The position numbers were made by a program, and so were the translations under genes. Below, in pieces: positions 31,390 through 42,775 of a stretch of 64,000 bases of DNA; position 1 is the first letter of the stretch, and every line of letters starts with the position of its first letter. The notes under the pieces are model-generated. The model did not search any database, was not told where the DNA came from, and was given only the letters and a program-made list of their open reading frames with translations. The stretch is from Laburnicola sp. R22_1 (Eukaryota; Ascomycota; Dothideomycetes; Pleosporales; Didymosphaeriaceae): assembly GCA_014281115.1 (NCBI GenBank), contig JACONQ010000013.1, positions 920,501-984,500 of the forward strand, written 5' to 3'.

Positions 31390-34300
31390 ATGAGCGGGGC
31401 AGATGAGCGGCCAGCGACTTCCAGAATAACTGAAACCTCGCCGTCGAGCTATCCTAGGGAAACCGATGCCCTGAATCCACACAATGAGACATCCGCATCG
31501 CGGTCACTGACGTCTGTGACGTCGGCCGGAAGTAGTTCGAATGCCAAACGCTCTGTTGGTAAGGACCCGTGCCTAATGATAGCAATTTTACTAACCAGTT
31601 TAAATAGCAGAATGGCTTCCCTACAGTCTGCGTCCGTCGTTGGTCTGGATACCAACAGCGCTCTCATTTTTACTCGGCCTCGTAGTCGCTCTTCTCTATT
31701 GGCGTTCGGAGAAGAACAAGGGGCTCTGCCCGGAGGCGTCCGCCGTGACTGGGTGGAGGTTCGGCGCAACGCTCATCGCAGTCGTGTACGCACAACTCAT
31801 AGCAATTATTTTCAATGACATCCAACGAACCGAACCGTTTGCACGGTTAGCGAGACCTCCGAACAACGTTCCTCCAGCCTCGAGGACCATTCTCGAAGTC
31901 CCAAGACAAATCTGGACTGCTTTCGCTCATGCTTTCAGCAAGAAGCACAACGGAGGAAAAAGAAGCTGGATCATCATTTGGGCTTCGGTGGTACTTGTGC
32001 TTTCGTCTGTTATTATATCATTGTCTTCTGCCCTGTTAGCTTCGGAAGAAACAAATATCTGGAGACCATACGAGATGACGCGACTGATTCCCAAGAAAGA
32101 CTCGACCCTGAAGCCGTTTGCGGAGCGCGACACTTACTTCCGGACTACGGGTGCTATTCTGCAAAACGTTACAACATCGCCGTGGATCTCAGATGAATAC
32201 TCGATTCTTCCTTTCTGGCCCTCAGGATCTGCGGGGTCACCTTGGGATGAACAACTATCTCCTACAGCCCAAACATGGCAGGCAGAGACGACAGTATTTC
32301 GCAATGAATTGCAATGTTCGCCACTAGAACTTGCCGCCACCAACACGTTGTACTACAGCTATCCTTCATACGGCGGAAAAAATGCGTCCGACTACCTGCT
32401 CTCCATTCGTCTAGAAAACTCCGAAGGGTGCAAATACAACTTAACATTCAATGCTAGCGACTTGTATGACTTCAATTGGGGCGCAACCGCCTCATGGACT
32501 GATACGGATTCATACGCCAAAGAGGATAGTTCTTTGCCTGGAGGGAACCTGCCTGAATGGAGACCCATTTACAACAGCGAATGCGTGGGAGATGAAGTCA
32601 TCATTATGAGCTCCCAATGGCTCAAATTGGGTTACTTTGACTACAAGAACGAGACGGCGAAGTTCTTGCCCAATCTGACTGTATCGAGTTACATGTGCCA
32701 GTCCTCTCACAACATGGCCGTCCTTCCCGTCCGTGTATCGACTTCGAGCACGGGTTTTGATGTCAGTTTCGACGTGGACGGGTTTCGCGAATCCCAACAA
32801 GAAGTCCCACCAAGTGCGTTGAACACTTCACAGTTTACGAAGCTCTACACTGATCCAGAATGGTACACATTTATTGTACCCTTTACTGGCAGGGATACCA
32901 CGTCTGGTCTGTTCTCTGGAGCAATGGCGCTGCTGGCGACGCAATACGAGTTCAACTATAAGAAGATGATGGACGACTCCGATCTTCCGAAACAGGCCGC
33001 GCGCATACAAAGACGTCACTTTGGTGAGATACTGAGAAGTTCTCTCGATGTTCAAGACACCTCACAAATGGAGGACGTCACCGGGAGCAGGATTATATCC
33101 GAGCGACGGATAGTAGTACGAATAGGAGCTGCCGCCTCTCTGATGGCTCTTTTCTTCGTTTGTTTCTTCATTATGATAGGAATCGCTTGGCTCTCAAGCA
33201 TACAACGGCGGCCTCTCCATCTCTCCCATGAGCCAGCCACAGTTCTGGGTACTGTCTCTCTTGTCTCATCCAACGCATCCATTTTGTCATCCCTCCGAGG
33301 CTTAGATCAAGCGTCCACGGGAGAGCTGAAAGCTGCACTCAAAGGCCGATACTTCTCCACCTCAGACGGCTACATTAAAGAAGTTGTTCGAAATGGTATA
33401 CCTCAAAGATCAGGTAAGATATGCCTAGATTTCAGTGGCTCCTCTGGTCTGACATCAACACAGAAACCTCACCCCGAATCCCTTCACTCGCGCAAAAAGA
33501 GTCGCCGGTTTGGATCAAGATTCGGACCCTCATCAGTCTGGTTCTGTACATCGCCATTCTAATTATGGCGATTGGCGTCGTACATCGGTTTGCTAATGGC
33601 TCTGATCTCAAGGAGGGGTTCTTCACCTACCGTTTGAACATCAACTCGCTGGGTCGTTTCGGAAACTTTACTCCTTTTTCGATTATTCCCACTACGCTAG
33701 CTGTTCTTCTTGGCCTCTGGTGGAACGCTCTCGATACCACATTCAGATCCCTACAACCATACGTTGCCATGTCGCAAGCTCCCAGAGCCATTGATAGCGG
33801 TGCATACGTTTCTTATCAATCGGTAAGGCACCTTGGGGTAATCTTTCCGGTAACATTGGCTGACCACCCGCAACATTAGTCGTACTGGCTATGGGCATCT
33901 GGCAAGGCAGCGAAAAATAGACATTGGCTCTTGTCGCTTGTTACGTTTGGAACCTTCCTGGCACAAGCATGTAGGTCTGAGTTCAACGTTGATTCTTCAT
34001 TCTGCTAACTTCTAAGTCACCATCGCTACCTCGGCCCTTTTTGAACAGACAACCGGCGTCGTTAACGACAATGTCCAATTGAACAGAAGCCTCGAGCTTC
34101 GGCAAATGCCTCATATCCGGCAGGTTTCGGAAACCTACCCTCCATCATTCGGTGGAGCTAGAGGCGCCTACGGTTATGATTACGTAGGCTCAACGCTTAG
34201 AGAGCTTTTTGAGAATCTTAGCACTAACTGGCTCTACTCTGGTGTGATTCAAGCCACGCTAAATGGCTCGGAGCCGCCTTGGAGCAAGGACGGATGGAGT

Positions 34301-35964
34301 TTCGTCCCGATTGATCTTTCGCAGCTTGAAAGCCATCAGAAAACTTCCAACAGTGGTCTTCCCGAGTCCGACAATTCGGATGCACACGGTTCGTTGATCA
34401 ACGTTACTCTGACAAGCCCAGCCATCCGCGGGCGCGTCGAGTGCTCTCCAGTGGCCGAAGTCAGCAACGTCAGCACTTGGAACTACAACTCGACCTACAA
34501 AGACCCTGAAACAAACGAGACGCTCAAGTACAATGTTCCTCGCGTCGATTTGTTCGGAGGCCCATTGACACCAGAAGCCAGGGAACTCTCTTGCTGTTTC
34601 AACACCACGGATCCTTCGCGAAGTGAAAATGACGCAAATCCTCTAGCCATCGGATTCTGGACTCAGGACTTTGGCGGAAACTCATCCGCTTACGTGACGG
34701 GGAGCCTCCTGAACTTCACGGTTAGATGGATTCACGGGGATGGGCTTCTGCTCACCAGGAGCACAGGAACGCTCGTTTTTCCTGAACTTCCAAAGATTCA
34801 GGCTTTGCACTGCATGCCCGTGTTTGAAAAAGCTGAAGCCGAGATCATGGTGGACAAAGAGACTGGCAGCGTGCAGTCGTATCGGTTGTTGAATGAGCCT
34901 ACGTCGGACGATAGCGCATGGAGTGACTCGTTCATCTTCCACAATTTGACCGATCCAAACGATGCCGAGGTAATAGCACAGATTGAGTCTACTCCACGCG
35001 AGAACAACATTTATAATATTACCATGGTGCGACAGAATCTAACAACAAGGTAAGAAATACAGCGCCGGACAAAAGTTTGAGTACACTTTGGATCTTCGTA
35101 TCGCTTATCCTGCGGTGACACACAGTACTCATACTTTTGGCTTAGTATTTTATCCAGCCTCATAACTAAGTTTGCTAACCATGCTCAAGTTACGGTGTCC
35201 TCTTCATGAACTCCCTCCTCCGAGCCTCGCGTCTAAAAGCCCTCAGTAACTCCGGCATCGGCCACGGCCCCAGAATATACGAAGATCTCACCGACAACGT
35301 CTTCAACATCCGCAACAACGTCACAGGGCTCACGCTTGACTTCATGTCCTATGCCGCCTACGTAAAGGCGGGAAGAAACGCCGACGCATTACTAGACGAG
35401 AATGTCCTAAAAAAGCACACGCAAGATATCTTCTCGACCTTCTTCCAGCACTACGTAAACAGCAGCTACCCGCTCACGACCGGCGGATGGGCGTACCAGC
35501 CTATCGGCGCAAACATCGACGAGCTTGGTGTCCCAGTGCCGGGAACATTCCCGCAGTATGCTCCTGATGGCAAGCCCGCTGTGAATGTTAGTGCGCTCCC
35601 TCCGCAAAACACACAGCGTGTCGCCAACGCAACTATGTCTACGCGCGTGGAGGTTCTCCACATGAACGTGAATGCCGTCTGGCTCTGCATTGCTTTGCTC
35701 ATCTGGTTGGTGCTCACTACCATTGTCGTGGTTGCAATGCAGCGGTGGTTTTTCGGCGGCTTGCGTCGCAACGTGGAGTCTATCGCCGATGTACTTGTTC
35801 TTGTGGCTGGAAGCGAGAGATTGTTAGCTGCTGTGGAGAAGTACGGCGTTGAGGGGCTGATGAAAAGCGATGTTAAGACGCGATTAGGATGGTTTAGGAC
35901 TGAGGACGGGAAAATGAGATGGGGGATTGAAATCGTAGAAGATGGGGAGGTGTTGATGGAATAA
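31390..35964 (+). CDS. Large multi-pass membrane protein with DUF3433 repeats
   Basis: Six exons (31390-31558, 31611-33413, 33464-33822, 33880-33970, 34017-35049, 35190-35964) encode 1,409 residues. Intron phases all agree, and branch points CTAAC or CTGAC are visible. The protein has a Ser-rich cytosolic start, then membrane segments at about residues 70-90 and 155-180, and two large extracellular regions rich in Asn-glycosylation sites, each with the layout typical of DUF3433 proteins (DIQRTEPFARLARP follows the first membrane segment). A central cluster of membrane segments (near 33130-34050) separates the halves, and a final segment (WLCIALLIWLVLTTIVVVAM) precedes a short cytosolic tail. 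Function of the family is unknown. The gene starts 182 bp from the RIP island yet is intact. Intron 5 is 140 nt because it contains a small palindromic element. Confidence 0.85.
35058..35147. mobile_element. Palindromic mini-element (MITE-like), copy 1, inside an intron
   Basis: Arms GGACAAAAGTTTGAGTAC (35067-35084) and GTACTCATACTTTTGGC (35125-35141) are inverted repeats around a loop of about 40 nt. Similarity between the two sides extends outward to TAC/GTA. The style matches Tc1-type terminal repeats ending at TA. It lies wholly within intron 5 of the DUF3433 gene. Confidence 0.65.
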
Positions 35965-36059
35965 CCACCTCACCGCATCCCACTGTTTTAAGTCGAGAGA
36001 CGATGTACATCGCGACATACGCCAGAAAATATATTCCCCCAACCCCCAACTCCATCTCC

Positions 36060-36596
36060 CTACGCCCCGGCCCCGGCCCCGGCCCCCGTATCCACACTCG
36101 GACAATAATACCGCGCCACACACGCATACACTTCCCCCTCAAACACCACTCTAAACGCCAAACTCCCATCCTTAAAGCAGACAAACAGCTTCGCCTCCGC
36201 GTTCCCCGTCCTCGCCGTCAACAACGCCGTCCCCGCATCAATACTCGTTTTAAACGTTCTGTACCGCGTCCAGGTGATGCTACGCGTTACGCCTTCCCAT
36301 CGCGAGGAGCTTACAGTGGCAAAGCTAGTCGTGGTTAAGGTGCTGCTAAGGGGTGGGCCGTTAAGGAAGTAGGCGGCGTCTGTTAGAGAGACTGTGGGAG
36401 TTAGTTAGTCTGAGTTATATGTTTCTACGGGAGGAATGCAGTAGGGCGTATAGTTAGATAGGTCGCAGAGATTAGGGGGGCAGTCTTCTAGTACGTAGGT
36501 TGCAAGGTAGGCGGTGTGTTTTAAGCCTAGGTTTGCGCAGATAATAGTTAATAAGAGGAGCGCAAGGAATGCCAGGAGAGGGGTTAAGAGGTGCAT
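36060..36596 (-). pseudogene. Small signal-peptide protein with one premature stop
   Basis: A 179-codon frame from ATG 36594-36596 to TAG 36060-36062 is interrupted only by TAA at 36405-36407, likely a mutated CAA. The N-terminus (LLTPLLAFLALLLLTIICA) is a signal peptide or anchor, followed by a Cys-containing part (CPPNLCDLSNYTPYC) and a domain with FVCFKDGSLAFRVVFEGEVYACVA. It ends in a Gly-Ala dipeptide run encoded by GGGGCC repeats. The family is not recognised. The 5' half is AT-shifted with many TTAG/CTAA words as if touched by RIP leakage, while the 3' half is GC-rich. If readthrough or an unseen intron removes the stop, it may be a small secreted protein. Confidence 0.5.
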
Positions 36597-37430
36597 GTTA
36601 GAGATTTACGGCGGGAGTTTGGGAAGAGGTTAATACTGCCCGGGTAGGACAACGCCATGGATCTTATAGCAATTATGTTGATTTATAGTAAATCTAATAC
36701 TAGTTAAATTAGTCAAACAAATGCATAAACTTTAACTGTCCAGACATTGTGCATGGCAATATTTTTAAATACGGTGATCGAGCCGGCGATTTTCTATTCG
36801 TCCCATAGTAGCTTAAGAACATTAATTTACGTTATACATCTAGGAAACCATCTGTGGGGTTGCATTTATCCAAAAGGGAACAAGAACAGATTAATTTCCC
36901 CGCAATCCATAGGGAAAGAAGCAGCGATGTTTTTTAAACAATCATGTTAAGCGCAGCAAGTCGAGCGCTCTTCTGGGGCTTTGGTGGCTGCATATCCTCT
37001 TACGCTTCCCGCTTCGTGCTCTCAGTGTGATTAGCATTGTTTTCAGATCGAGCGTTTGGGCTTCATACGACATGTTTGCGGCTGTGGGTGATCGTTTGCA
37101 GTGTTGAGTAATTGAGATATCTGTTCGCCGTGTTACTTTGGGAGGGAGCAGTAGAAAAACAACACTTAAGGCAGTAATGGGCGCATGGGCCGGTTAACTC
37201 ACGTGGCAGGTGTCCCGCCCGGGCGCCGACACCCTCCCTTAGCGCTTCACTAACCCCAGGCTCGCGTTCGAAATATTTCCCTCTTGCCTTTGATCCTCAC
37301 CGTTGACTTTCACCGTTCCTCGCCCGAAGCTCTCCTTGTTTCGTGCATCCCATCATCCCCGAGGTCCTGAACAACACCTCAGCCGCGATATACTGAAAAA
37401 AACTCAAAGTAGAGCGTGACCTATGCAAAA
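36597..37430. other. Intergenic, no gene seen
   Basis: The AT-rich part 36650-36950 has a 67-codon frame without domain content. The rest is promoter-like sequence of the following gene. No repeat was recognised. Confidence 0.45.
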
Positions 37431-38279
37431 ATGTCTCCATTAAGCAAATTCTTTGCGAAGTTCAGGGTGCGAAGGGCCTCAAAATACAAAAAGGATGGTG
37501 AGCAGAGCGCAAAAGAGGTGCCGAAGGTTGGGCATTTTCTGAAGCTTCCTGGAGGTATATTAATTCTATCTGCATACATGTAACACTCAAATCGCTCACT
37601 CAAACCAGAATTGCGCAACCGAATCTATGAGTTTGTCCAAGACGACCTTGTCGACGATGAGGGCCGTCTCAGGTCTCCGGTCAATCTCCACGACAGAGCT
37701 CAGATCATCAAGTTATTGCACGTATGCCGGCAGACTCGCGCTGAATTTGGGTCGTTCTTCCTGAAACACCAACTCGTCATCGACCTGCAAATAGCCATTA
37801 CATACATCCCGATACTCTACCCCATACTCGTACCTCTTCCCACGGAATCGGAGAAACAATACAATTTCGAGATCAACGTTGCCACACAAGCATTCTTCGA
37901 CATCAAGCCTTTGATCCAGACCCTGTACCGGCTTCCTCGGATCGACTTCACCTTCACAGTCCCTTTGAATTATACTCGCGAGACTCAAGAACTCGCTGAC
38001 GATATGAACAGTATCTTCAAAAATCATGCGGATGCGTGGAAAGCTCGACTCGATGTTGACATCGAGGAAATAATCTTGATATGGATCATCCCTAGGCACT
38101 GCCAGGACTACCGCGATCACCTGCACATCAACATCCGTTTTACGCCGCACGCTTCGCAAACCGAGCAACATCTTCGCTGGTGGCGTGATCCAATTGATCA
38201 GGTTCTAGCTGGGTTGGGACTGCAGCCCGGTGACCTGCTGTGCCTGAGGCCCATACTCATGGGCTTCGACGCCTATTGA
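37431..38279 (+). CDS. F-box-like protein (LPxELRNRIYE motif)
   Basis: Two exons, 37431-37554 and 37609-38279, encode 264 residues. The intron is 54 nt with donor GTATAT, and the join creates the motif KLPGELRNRIYEFV at about residues 37-50. That motif is the hallmark of the large fungal family of F-box-like proteins, whose N-terminal helices could bind Skp1 in SCF ubiquitin ligases; direct proof for this subgroup is lacking. The N-terminus is very basic (FFAKFRVRRASKYKKD). Residues 60-220 form an alpha/beta domain typical of the family, beginning with LLHVCRQTRAEF. No substrate can be inferred. The ATG is the first in frame after upstream stops. Confidence 0.8.
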
Positions 38280-38693
38280 ACATGGTTCGACAAAAAAGGG
38301 ACTAAGATATATACAATGCAGCATGATGGCCTCTCTGACCAAAAAACAAACCTCGTATCTATACAATGCGGCTTCATTGCCTCCGCGAGTTCTTCCAGAA
38401 CGACTCGCTACCTTGCTTTCAGGAATACAATACCCTACGGTTGGTGCAGCAGCACCCAAATAGCCAGCACCCCAATCGCCACAACGATAACAAAAAAACA
38501 TCCAAATAAATAAATCATCAAGCACCCTTCCCACTCCTCGAATCGGATATCCCACCATTCGGGCTGCTCCCCCGATCCAAGATCCCACCTCCGTCGTCGC
38601 GTACCGAAAACTTCCAGTCCCTCATAGCTACTATCGGAATCTATGAGAGAGCCCAGCTCAACATCTGGGAATGGCTCGGCATCTGGAAACGGC
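38280..38693. other. Intergenic, 3' ends of two convergent genes
   Basis: No coding signal was found; it only separates the F-box-like gene and the next minus-strand gene. Confidence 0.5.
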
Positions 38694-39593
38694 TCAGGCG
38701 GTGGCGAAATATGGTATATCAGGGGCTGCTTGCTCGTCCATGGAGACTGACTGCGTGCGCGTAGAGGATGGATCAGAGTGGTATTCCAGGTCGTATTGAG
38801 GAAGTACGGATTCCAAGTCTTTTACACGTCTATATTGAGAAGGTAGAAGCGCTTGCGGATTAGCTTCTTGTTCCCGGCGACGCGTAAACATGCGCCGCAT
38901 AGCAGCGAGGGCTTCGCGGGTGGGAGACTCCTCGTCAGATGCGCTGCTGGAGGAACTACTCGAAGAGCGGTTATTTGCTGGCATTTTCGTTGGTATCTGC
39001 GTTTGGTGGGTGGACGCGTTTGCGCTGATGGTTCGGTGCGACGAAGCTTTGGGAGGCGGTTGGTGGAGTCGGTTTGTCTGCGAGGATCTAATATCGACTG
39101 CGCGATTGCGGATGCGTCTATTGTTCCGATGCGAAGGAAGTGTGTTTTGCTTTTTCATGCGTCGCTGTGCTGTGACTTTATTGAGATGGGCGTGAAAAGA
39201 AGCGTGATTGTCGTGGTCACCCCCGGGACACAGTTGATGGAAATGCCTCGTGTACCCATTCGCAATCGTGCTGACGTCAAAGTAACACGGTACCAAGCGA
39301 GGTGTGAATGATCCTGAGTTTTCCTGAGAGTATGTCACTTTGTTTGACGTTCTCCCCCGCTGGCCACTTCGCAGACGCCGAACATACCAGTCCGCGGGCT
39401 CCGCTATCCGGTGACGACGGGGTGGTGGATATTGCTGCGTTGCCGTAGGACAGGTATTTGAAGAGCCATAGTCTCGGGTATTGAGGTGGTCTTCGTGGTA
39501 CGGTATCAGGTATGCCTGGGCTTGGGGGGCGACGGGAGTCCAGTTGGCCGAGAGGTTGTCCCAGAAGTTCTTCAGCGAGTTAAAGTTAAGCAT
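38694..39593 (-). CDS. Hypothetical low-complexity protein
   Basis: A single open frame of 299 residues from ATG 39591-39593; the frame stays open further upstream, but this ATG gives the most protein-like start (LNFNSLKNFWDNLSANWTP). The sequence is largely disordered: Pro/Arg-rich in the first half, His/Asn/Arg-rich in the middle, then a run of eight Ser followed by an acidic DEESPTREALAAMRRMFTRR helix. The C-terminal third (residues about 215-299) looks the most conserved-like. There is no signal peptide or membrane segment from this start. I recognise no family. It could be a clade-specific gene; splice variants cannot be excluded. Confidence 0.5.
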   Translation of the reverse strand: MLNFNSLKNFWDNLSANWTPVAPQAQAYLIPYHEDHLNTRDYGSSNTCPTATQQYPPPRRHRIAEPADWYVRRLRSGQRGRTSNKVTYSQENSGSFTPRLVPCYFDVSTIANGYTRHFHQLCPGGDHDNHASFHAHLNKVTAQRRMKKQNTLPSHRNNRRIRNRAVDIRSSQTNRLHQPPPKASSHRTISANASTHQTQIPTKMPANNRSSSSSSSSASDEESPTREALAAMRRMFTRRREQEANPQALLPSQYRRVKDLESVLPQYDLEYHSDPSSTRTQSVSMDEQAAPDIPYFATA

Positions 39594-40672
39594 TGCTGTG
39601 TGTGAGATAGAGTCGCCTGGGGGTGATATATAAGAAGTTCTCATGCGAATAAATTGAAGAAAGAAGCGTGAAGCGTGAAGCGTGTAGAGTACGGTTTTCC
39701 CCATGTGATGCGGTAACATTCACTGATACTCTGAAAACGCTGGATTGCTCAGCGTTAAGAATGGCTGGATCTAAATGAATTTCAACCGCCGAAATAACCT
39801 AGGGCAATGAATCGCAACAGCACATAAGTGTACCGAAGTCGGAACTAACGAGTTTGTCTCCGTGCTTTTATACTTTACTTATGAAGCATAGCACATACAG
39901 ATCGTATAGATAATGAGTCGACGCAAGACGGTCAGCCTTCCAGTACACGATATATTACAACAGTCACAAGGAAGAGTACGATTACGATACCAACTGCGCC
40001 TACCGATATACATCTGCAGCTAGTGTTTATCCACCTACCACTGCGCATACCACGTCTACCATACGATCCTCACTTTGGGATCGTCTGTAGATGTGAGCGA
40101 GGACCCATTTCCAGATGCGTATTAACAGAATTCCTATCATCACTCACATGTTTGACTTTCGCAGTCCCTGTACTCCTTGTAAACTCCATCGCGATTCTCT
40201 CCGGGCCCGCGCCGGAGAGTTTACCTACCACGGGTACTGGATATCGCGTAAGCGAGTGCAATTCCTGTTTTGGCTCTGGCGTTGAAGCATTAGTACCTGG
40301 GAGTCGTGCTGGGGGATTTTCTAATCGTGTCTATGAGTTATCTTCGAGCATAATGCGGAAGTGCTCCCAAGTTTCGTGATGTACATGCAAAGGAAAGTAT
40401 TAGCAGTAATATAGGTAGAGCAACCCTTGGGACTATGCGGTGAATTTTCTCCAAAGACAATCTGTCAAGACGTTGACAGCAAGAGCTTAGGCACTTCAAC
40501 ACAAGGCAAATACCCAAAATCTATCCGCACCAAGTGACTCCAAAAGTCTCCGAGTACTCTCCTCCCCAAGCCCCAAAAACCCCATAAAGCAGCCCACCTC
40601 CCCTCTAAACATCCCACCACACAAACCCAACCCTCAATCCAACCCTCTCCAACCACACACACCTCCCCAAAA
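39594..40672. other. Intergenic, no gene seen
   Basis: Short frames on both strands lack domains. The last 150 bases are C-rich promoter and leader of the following GST gene (CCTCCCC, CCAACC runs). Confidence 0.45.
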
Positions 40673-41416
40673 ATGACCCAACCCGCCCACCCAACCTACA
40701 CCCTCTGGACCCACCCCTGGCTCCTCTACCCCCGCCGCCTCGAAATCTACCTCCGCGAAAAACACCTCCCACGCAGCGCCTCCCTCCTCCGTATCCCAAT
40801 AATCTTCAGCGACAAAGGCACATTCCAAGTCCCTCCAGGTCTCCCCCAACTCCCCGCCCACGTGCACACCATCCCAGCACTATGCATCAAACCCCCCGAC
40901 GGCGCACCAGAACACTTCGTCTACGAATCCACCGCCATAATCGAATACTTCGAAGATGTCTTCCCGGGGCGCAACATGCGCGGTGAGACGGCTGAGGAGC
41001 GCGCCCGCGTCCGCGATCTCGTGAGCGCGCTGAATAGCGTCAATCTGTGGGATGAAGTCTGGGTGTATAATGCTAGAGAGCTGTGTCGGGCGAGGATGAA
41101 GTTTGGTCAGGTGGAGGCGGCGGCGAGGTGGGGGGAGGAGAGGGCGCATGGGCTTTTGGCGAGGGTTGAGGAGTGGGCTGGGAGGTGGGCGGGTGAGGGT
41201 GGGTGGCTTGCTGGGACGAAGGAGCCGAGTGTTGCTGATTGTATGCTGTGTGCGACGGTGGGGTTTATGGATTATTTCTATGGGGTGGATTTGTTGGATG
41301 GACATGTGGTGCTGCGGGAGTGGAAGAAGTTGTGGGAGGGGAGGGAGAGCGCTAGGGTGGCGAGTTATCCGACGGAGATGATGGTGGAGATGGCGAGGAA
41401 GGTGGTGTTTACGTAG
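40673..41416 (+). CDS. Glutathione S-transferase-like protein
   Basis: An intronless gene of 247 residues. Residues about 8-105 form the thioredoxin-like N-terminal domain: YTLWTHPWLLYPRRLEIYLREK at the start, the cis-Pro region IPALCIKPPDG, and the glutathione-contact motif ESTAIIEYFED at about residues 85-95. Residues 110-245 form the helical C-terminal domain, with the conserved SVADCML segment (N-capping box region) near residue 190. Such cytosolic enzymes conjugate glutathione to electrophiles or act as peroxidases; the subclass is not determinable by eye. No classical catalytic Ser/Cys/Tyr is obvious; THPW occupies that loop. The gene is convergent with the next minus-strand gene, with only 43 bp between stops. 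Confidence 0.85.
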   Translation: MTQPAHPTYTLWTHPWLLYPRRLEIYLREKHLPRSASLLRIPIIFSDKGTFQVPPGLPQLPAHVHTIPALCIKPPDGAPEHFVYESTAIIEYFEDVFPGRNMRGETAEERARVRDLVSALNSVNLWDEVWVYNARELCRARMKFGQVEAAARWGEERAHGLLARVEEWAGRWAGEGGWLAGTKEPSVADCMLCATVGFMDYFYGVDLLDGHVVLREWKKLWEGRESARVASYPTEMMVEMARKVVFT

Positions 41417-41459
41417 CCAGTATGTGTGCAGAATTAGCTTGATATGGAAGACTCGAAGC

Positions 41460-42509
41460 TCATTCAGGTTTCCTGGCTGCCTTTTTAACTCCTGGCCTTA
41501 ACTGTCTGCACTCGCGCATCCATTCCAGCACCTGCGTGGCACGCTCGTCAACCGGTAATATCTGGTCGGTCCCCTCCACTCCTACACTGTGCTTACACAA
41601 CAGCCGCATTATATCGTTTGCGTCGTCATCGCTCAAGGTGCCGTCCACCCCCACCGTACGCACAAACACCCACAGTGACTCGTTCGCCAACCGCACACTC
41701 ATCGCGTATGACACGACATGCCGCACGAAATGCCCCGTCCCTTCAGGGCCCGCTCTCTTGAGCAGCCAAGCAAGGAATGTCCAGCTCGAGATGTCGCTCG
41801 GATGTACACAGCACCAAGTCTGGATACTCTGTACGCACGTGCTTGCTAGGTGTTCTGAGTCGTGCTTCACGGCCCGGCTACTCTCCGAAGCAGTCTTGCA
41901 CAAAAGACGGCGCGCGTACTGCCATGCGTAGTAGTTTTTCGGATGGCGCTCTCCAGCTTTACACACGGCCTGTAATTCCGCTGCTACGAAGGCCGGTATT
42001 TCAGACGAGGCGATGAGGGGTAAAAAATGGGTGAGTAACCACGCGCGGTGCGCCCACAGTGTTGGCGATTTGGACTGTCGGTGCAATGGCGATGTGAGTA
42101 TGCTGTCCAGGAACCTGAACTCGGCCTCCAGCGCCGAAGTGGAAGTGTTCTCGTCCTCCTTCGCAGAGAGGATGGCCCGTTTCCGATAATTGGCTGCAGT
42201 GACATACTCGGGGTCAAATAGCAGCATCACGCGCGTGGCTTCGAGAGATATGCTGCGGTCGTGGGGAGAGGCTACATGTTTATGCGTGAAGAACAGGCGG
42301 CGTGCTTCGAGGAAGGCGAGGGTGAGAGTTTTCTTGGGGAGGCCGAGGTTGGGCCCGTCTTGGAGAAAGAAGGAGTCTTGGGGTTCGAGGGCTGAGGGGA
42401 GAATCTCGATTTCGAGCACTTCGTGAGCATGGGAGTTGAGGTATGTGGTCAGGGTGGTGTAGGCGTGGTGTTGTTGGTGCAGCGCGGGCTGCGGGGAGGG
42501 TGGGGTCAT
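41460..42509 (-). CDS. Protein prenyltransferase alpha-subunit repeat protein (PTAR1-like)
   Basis: A single exon of 349 residues; the start ATG (42507-42509) gives TPPSPQPALHQQHH. Prenyltransferase alpha repeats, TPR-like helix pairs marked by W/Y-x-x-R or W-x-x-A patterns, occur at about residues 100-115 (NYRKRAIL), 150-160 (LWAHRAWLLTHF), 192-203 (NYYAWQYARRLL) and 240-250 (SSWTFLAWLLKR). Human PTAR1 and its fungal relatives form Rab geranylgeranyltransferase type III; a catalytic beta subunit would be encoded elsewhere. Assignment to PTAR1 rather than Ram2/Bet4 rests on the low repeat number and divergence, so it is tentative. It is transcribed divergently from GET1 across a 266-bp intergenic region. 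Confidence 0.7.
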   Translation of the reverse strand: MTPPSPQPALHQQHHAYTTLTTYLNSHAHEVLEIEILPSALEPQDSFFLQDGPNLGLPKKTLTLAFLEARRLFFTHKHVASPHDRSISLEATRVMLLFDPEYVTAANYRKRAILSAKEDENTSTSALEAEFRFLDSILTSPLHRQSKSPTLWAHRAWLLTHFLPLIASSEIPAFVAAELQAVCKAGERHPKNYYAWQYARRLLCKTASESSRAVKHDSEHLASTCVQSIQTWCCVHPSDISSWTFLAWLLKRAGPEGTGHFVRHVVSYAMSVRLANESLWVFVRTVGVDGTLSDDDANDIMRLLCKHSVGVEGTDQILPVDERATQVLEWMRECRQLRPGVKKAARKPE

Positions 42510-42775
42510 GGTCGCATTTTGAGGGAGAGGGGGCTTCGGACTGGCTTTTCTGGTCCGCGGTTTGGTTTTGAGGGTTTCCAATTTGTTTGTTGGCGAGTGA
42601 AGAAGAAAGGGCACGTGGTGGGGCAAGCTCCAGGGCAGAGCTCGAGTACTGTGCACAGACCACCATCTCCCAGCTCGGAAATCCAATGACATAATTAACG
42701 CCCAAAACACGACACCGCACCATGCCCCGCGCGCGTCTACCATAAACCCACGCGTCCCATCGCTGGTCCGTCGCC

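Noticed and set aside
33414..33435. A 22-nt intron at the second exon end of the DUF3433 gene
   Set aside because: Too short and gives the wrong phase; the 50-nt intron 33414-33463 with a CTGAC branch point fits.
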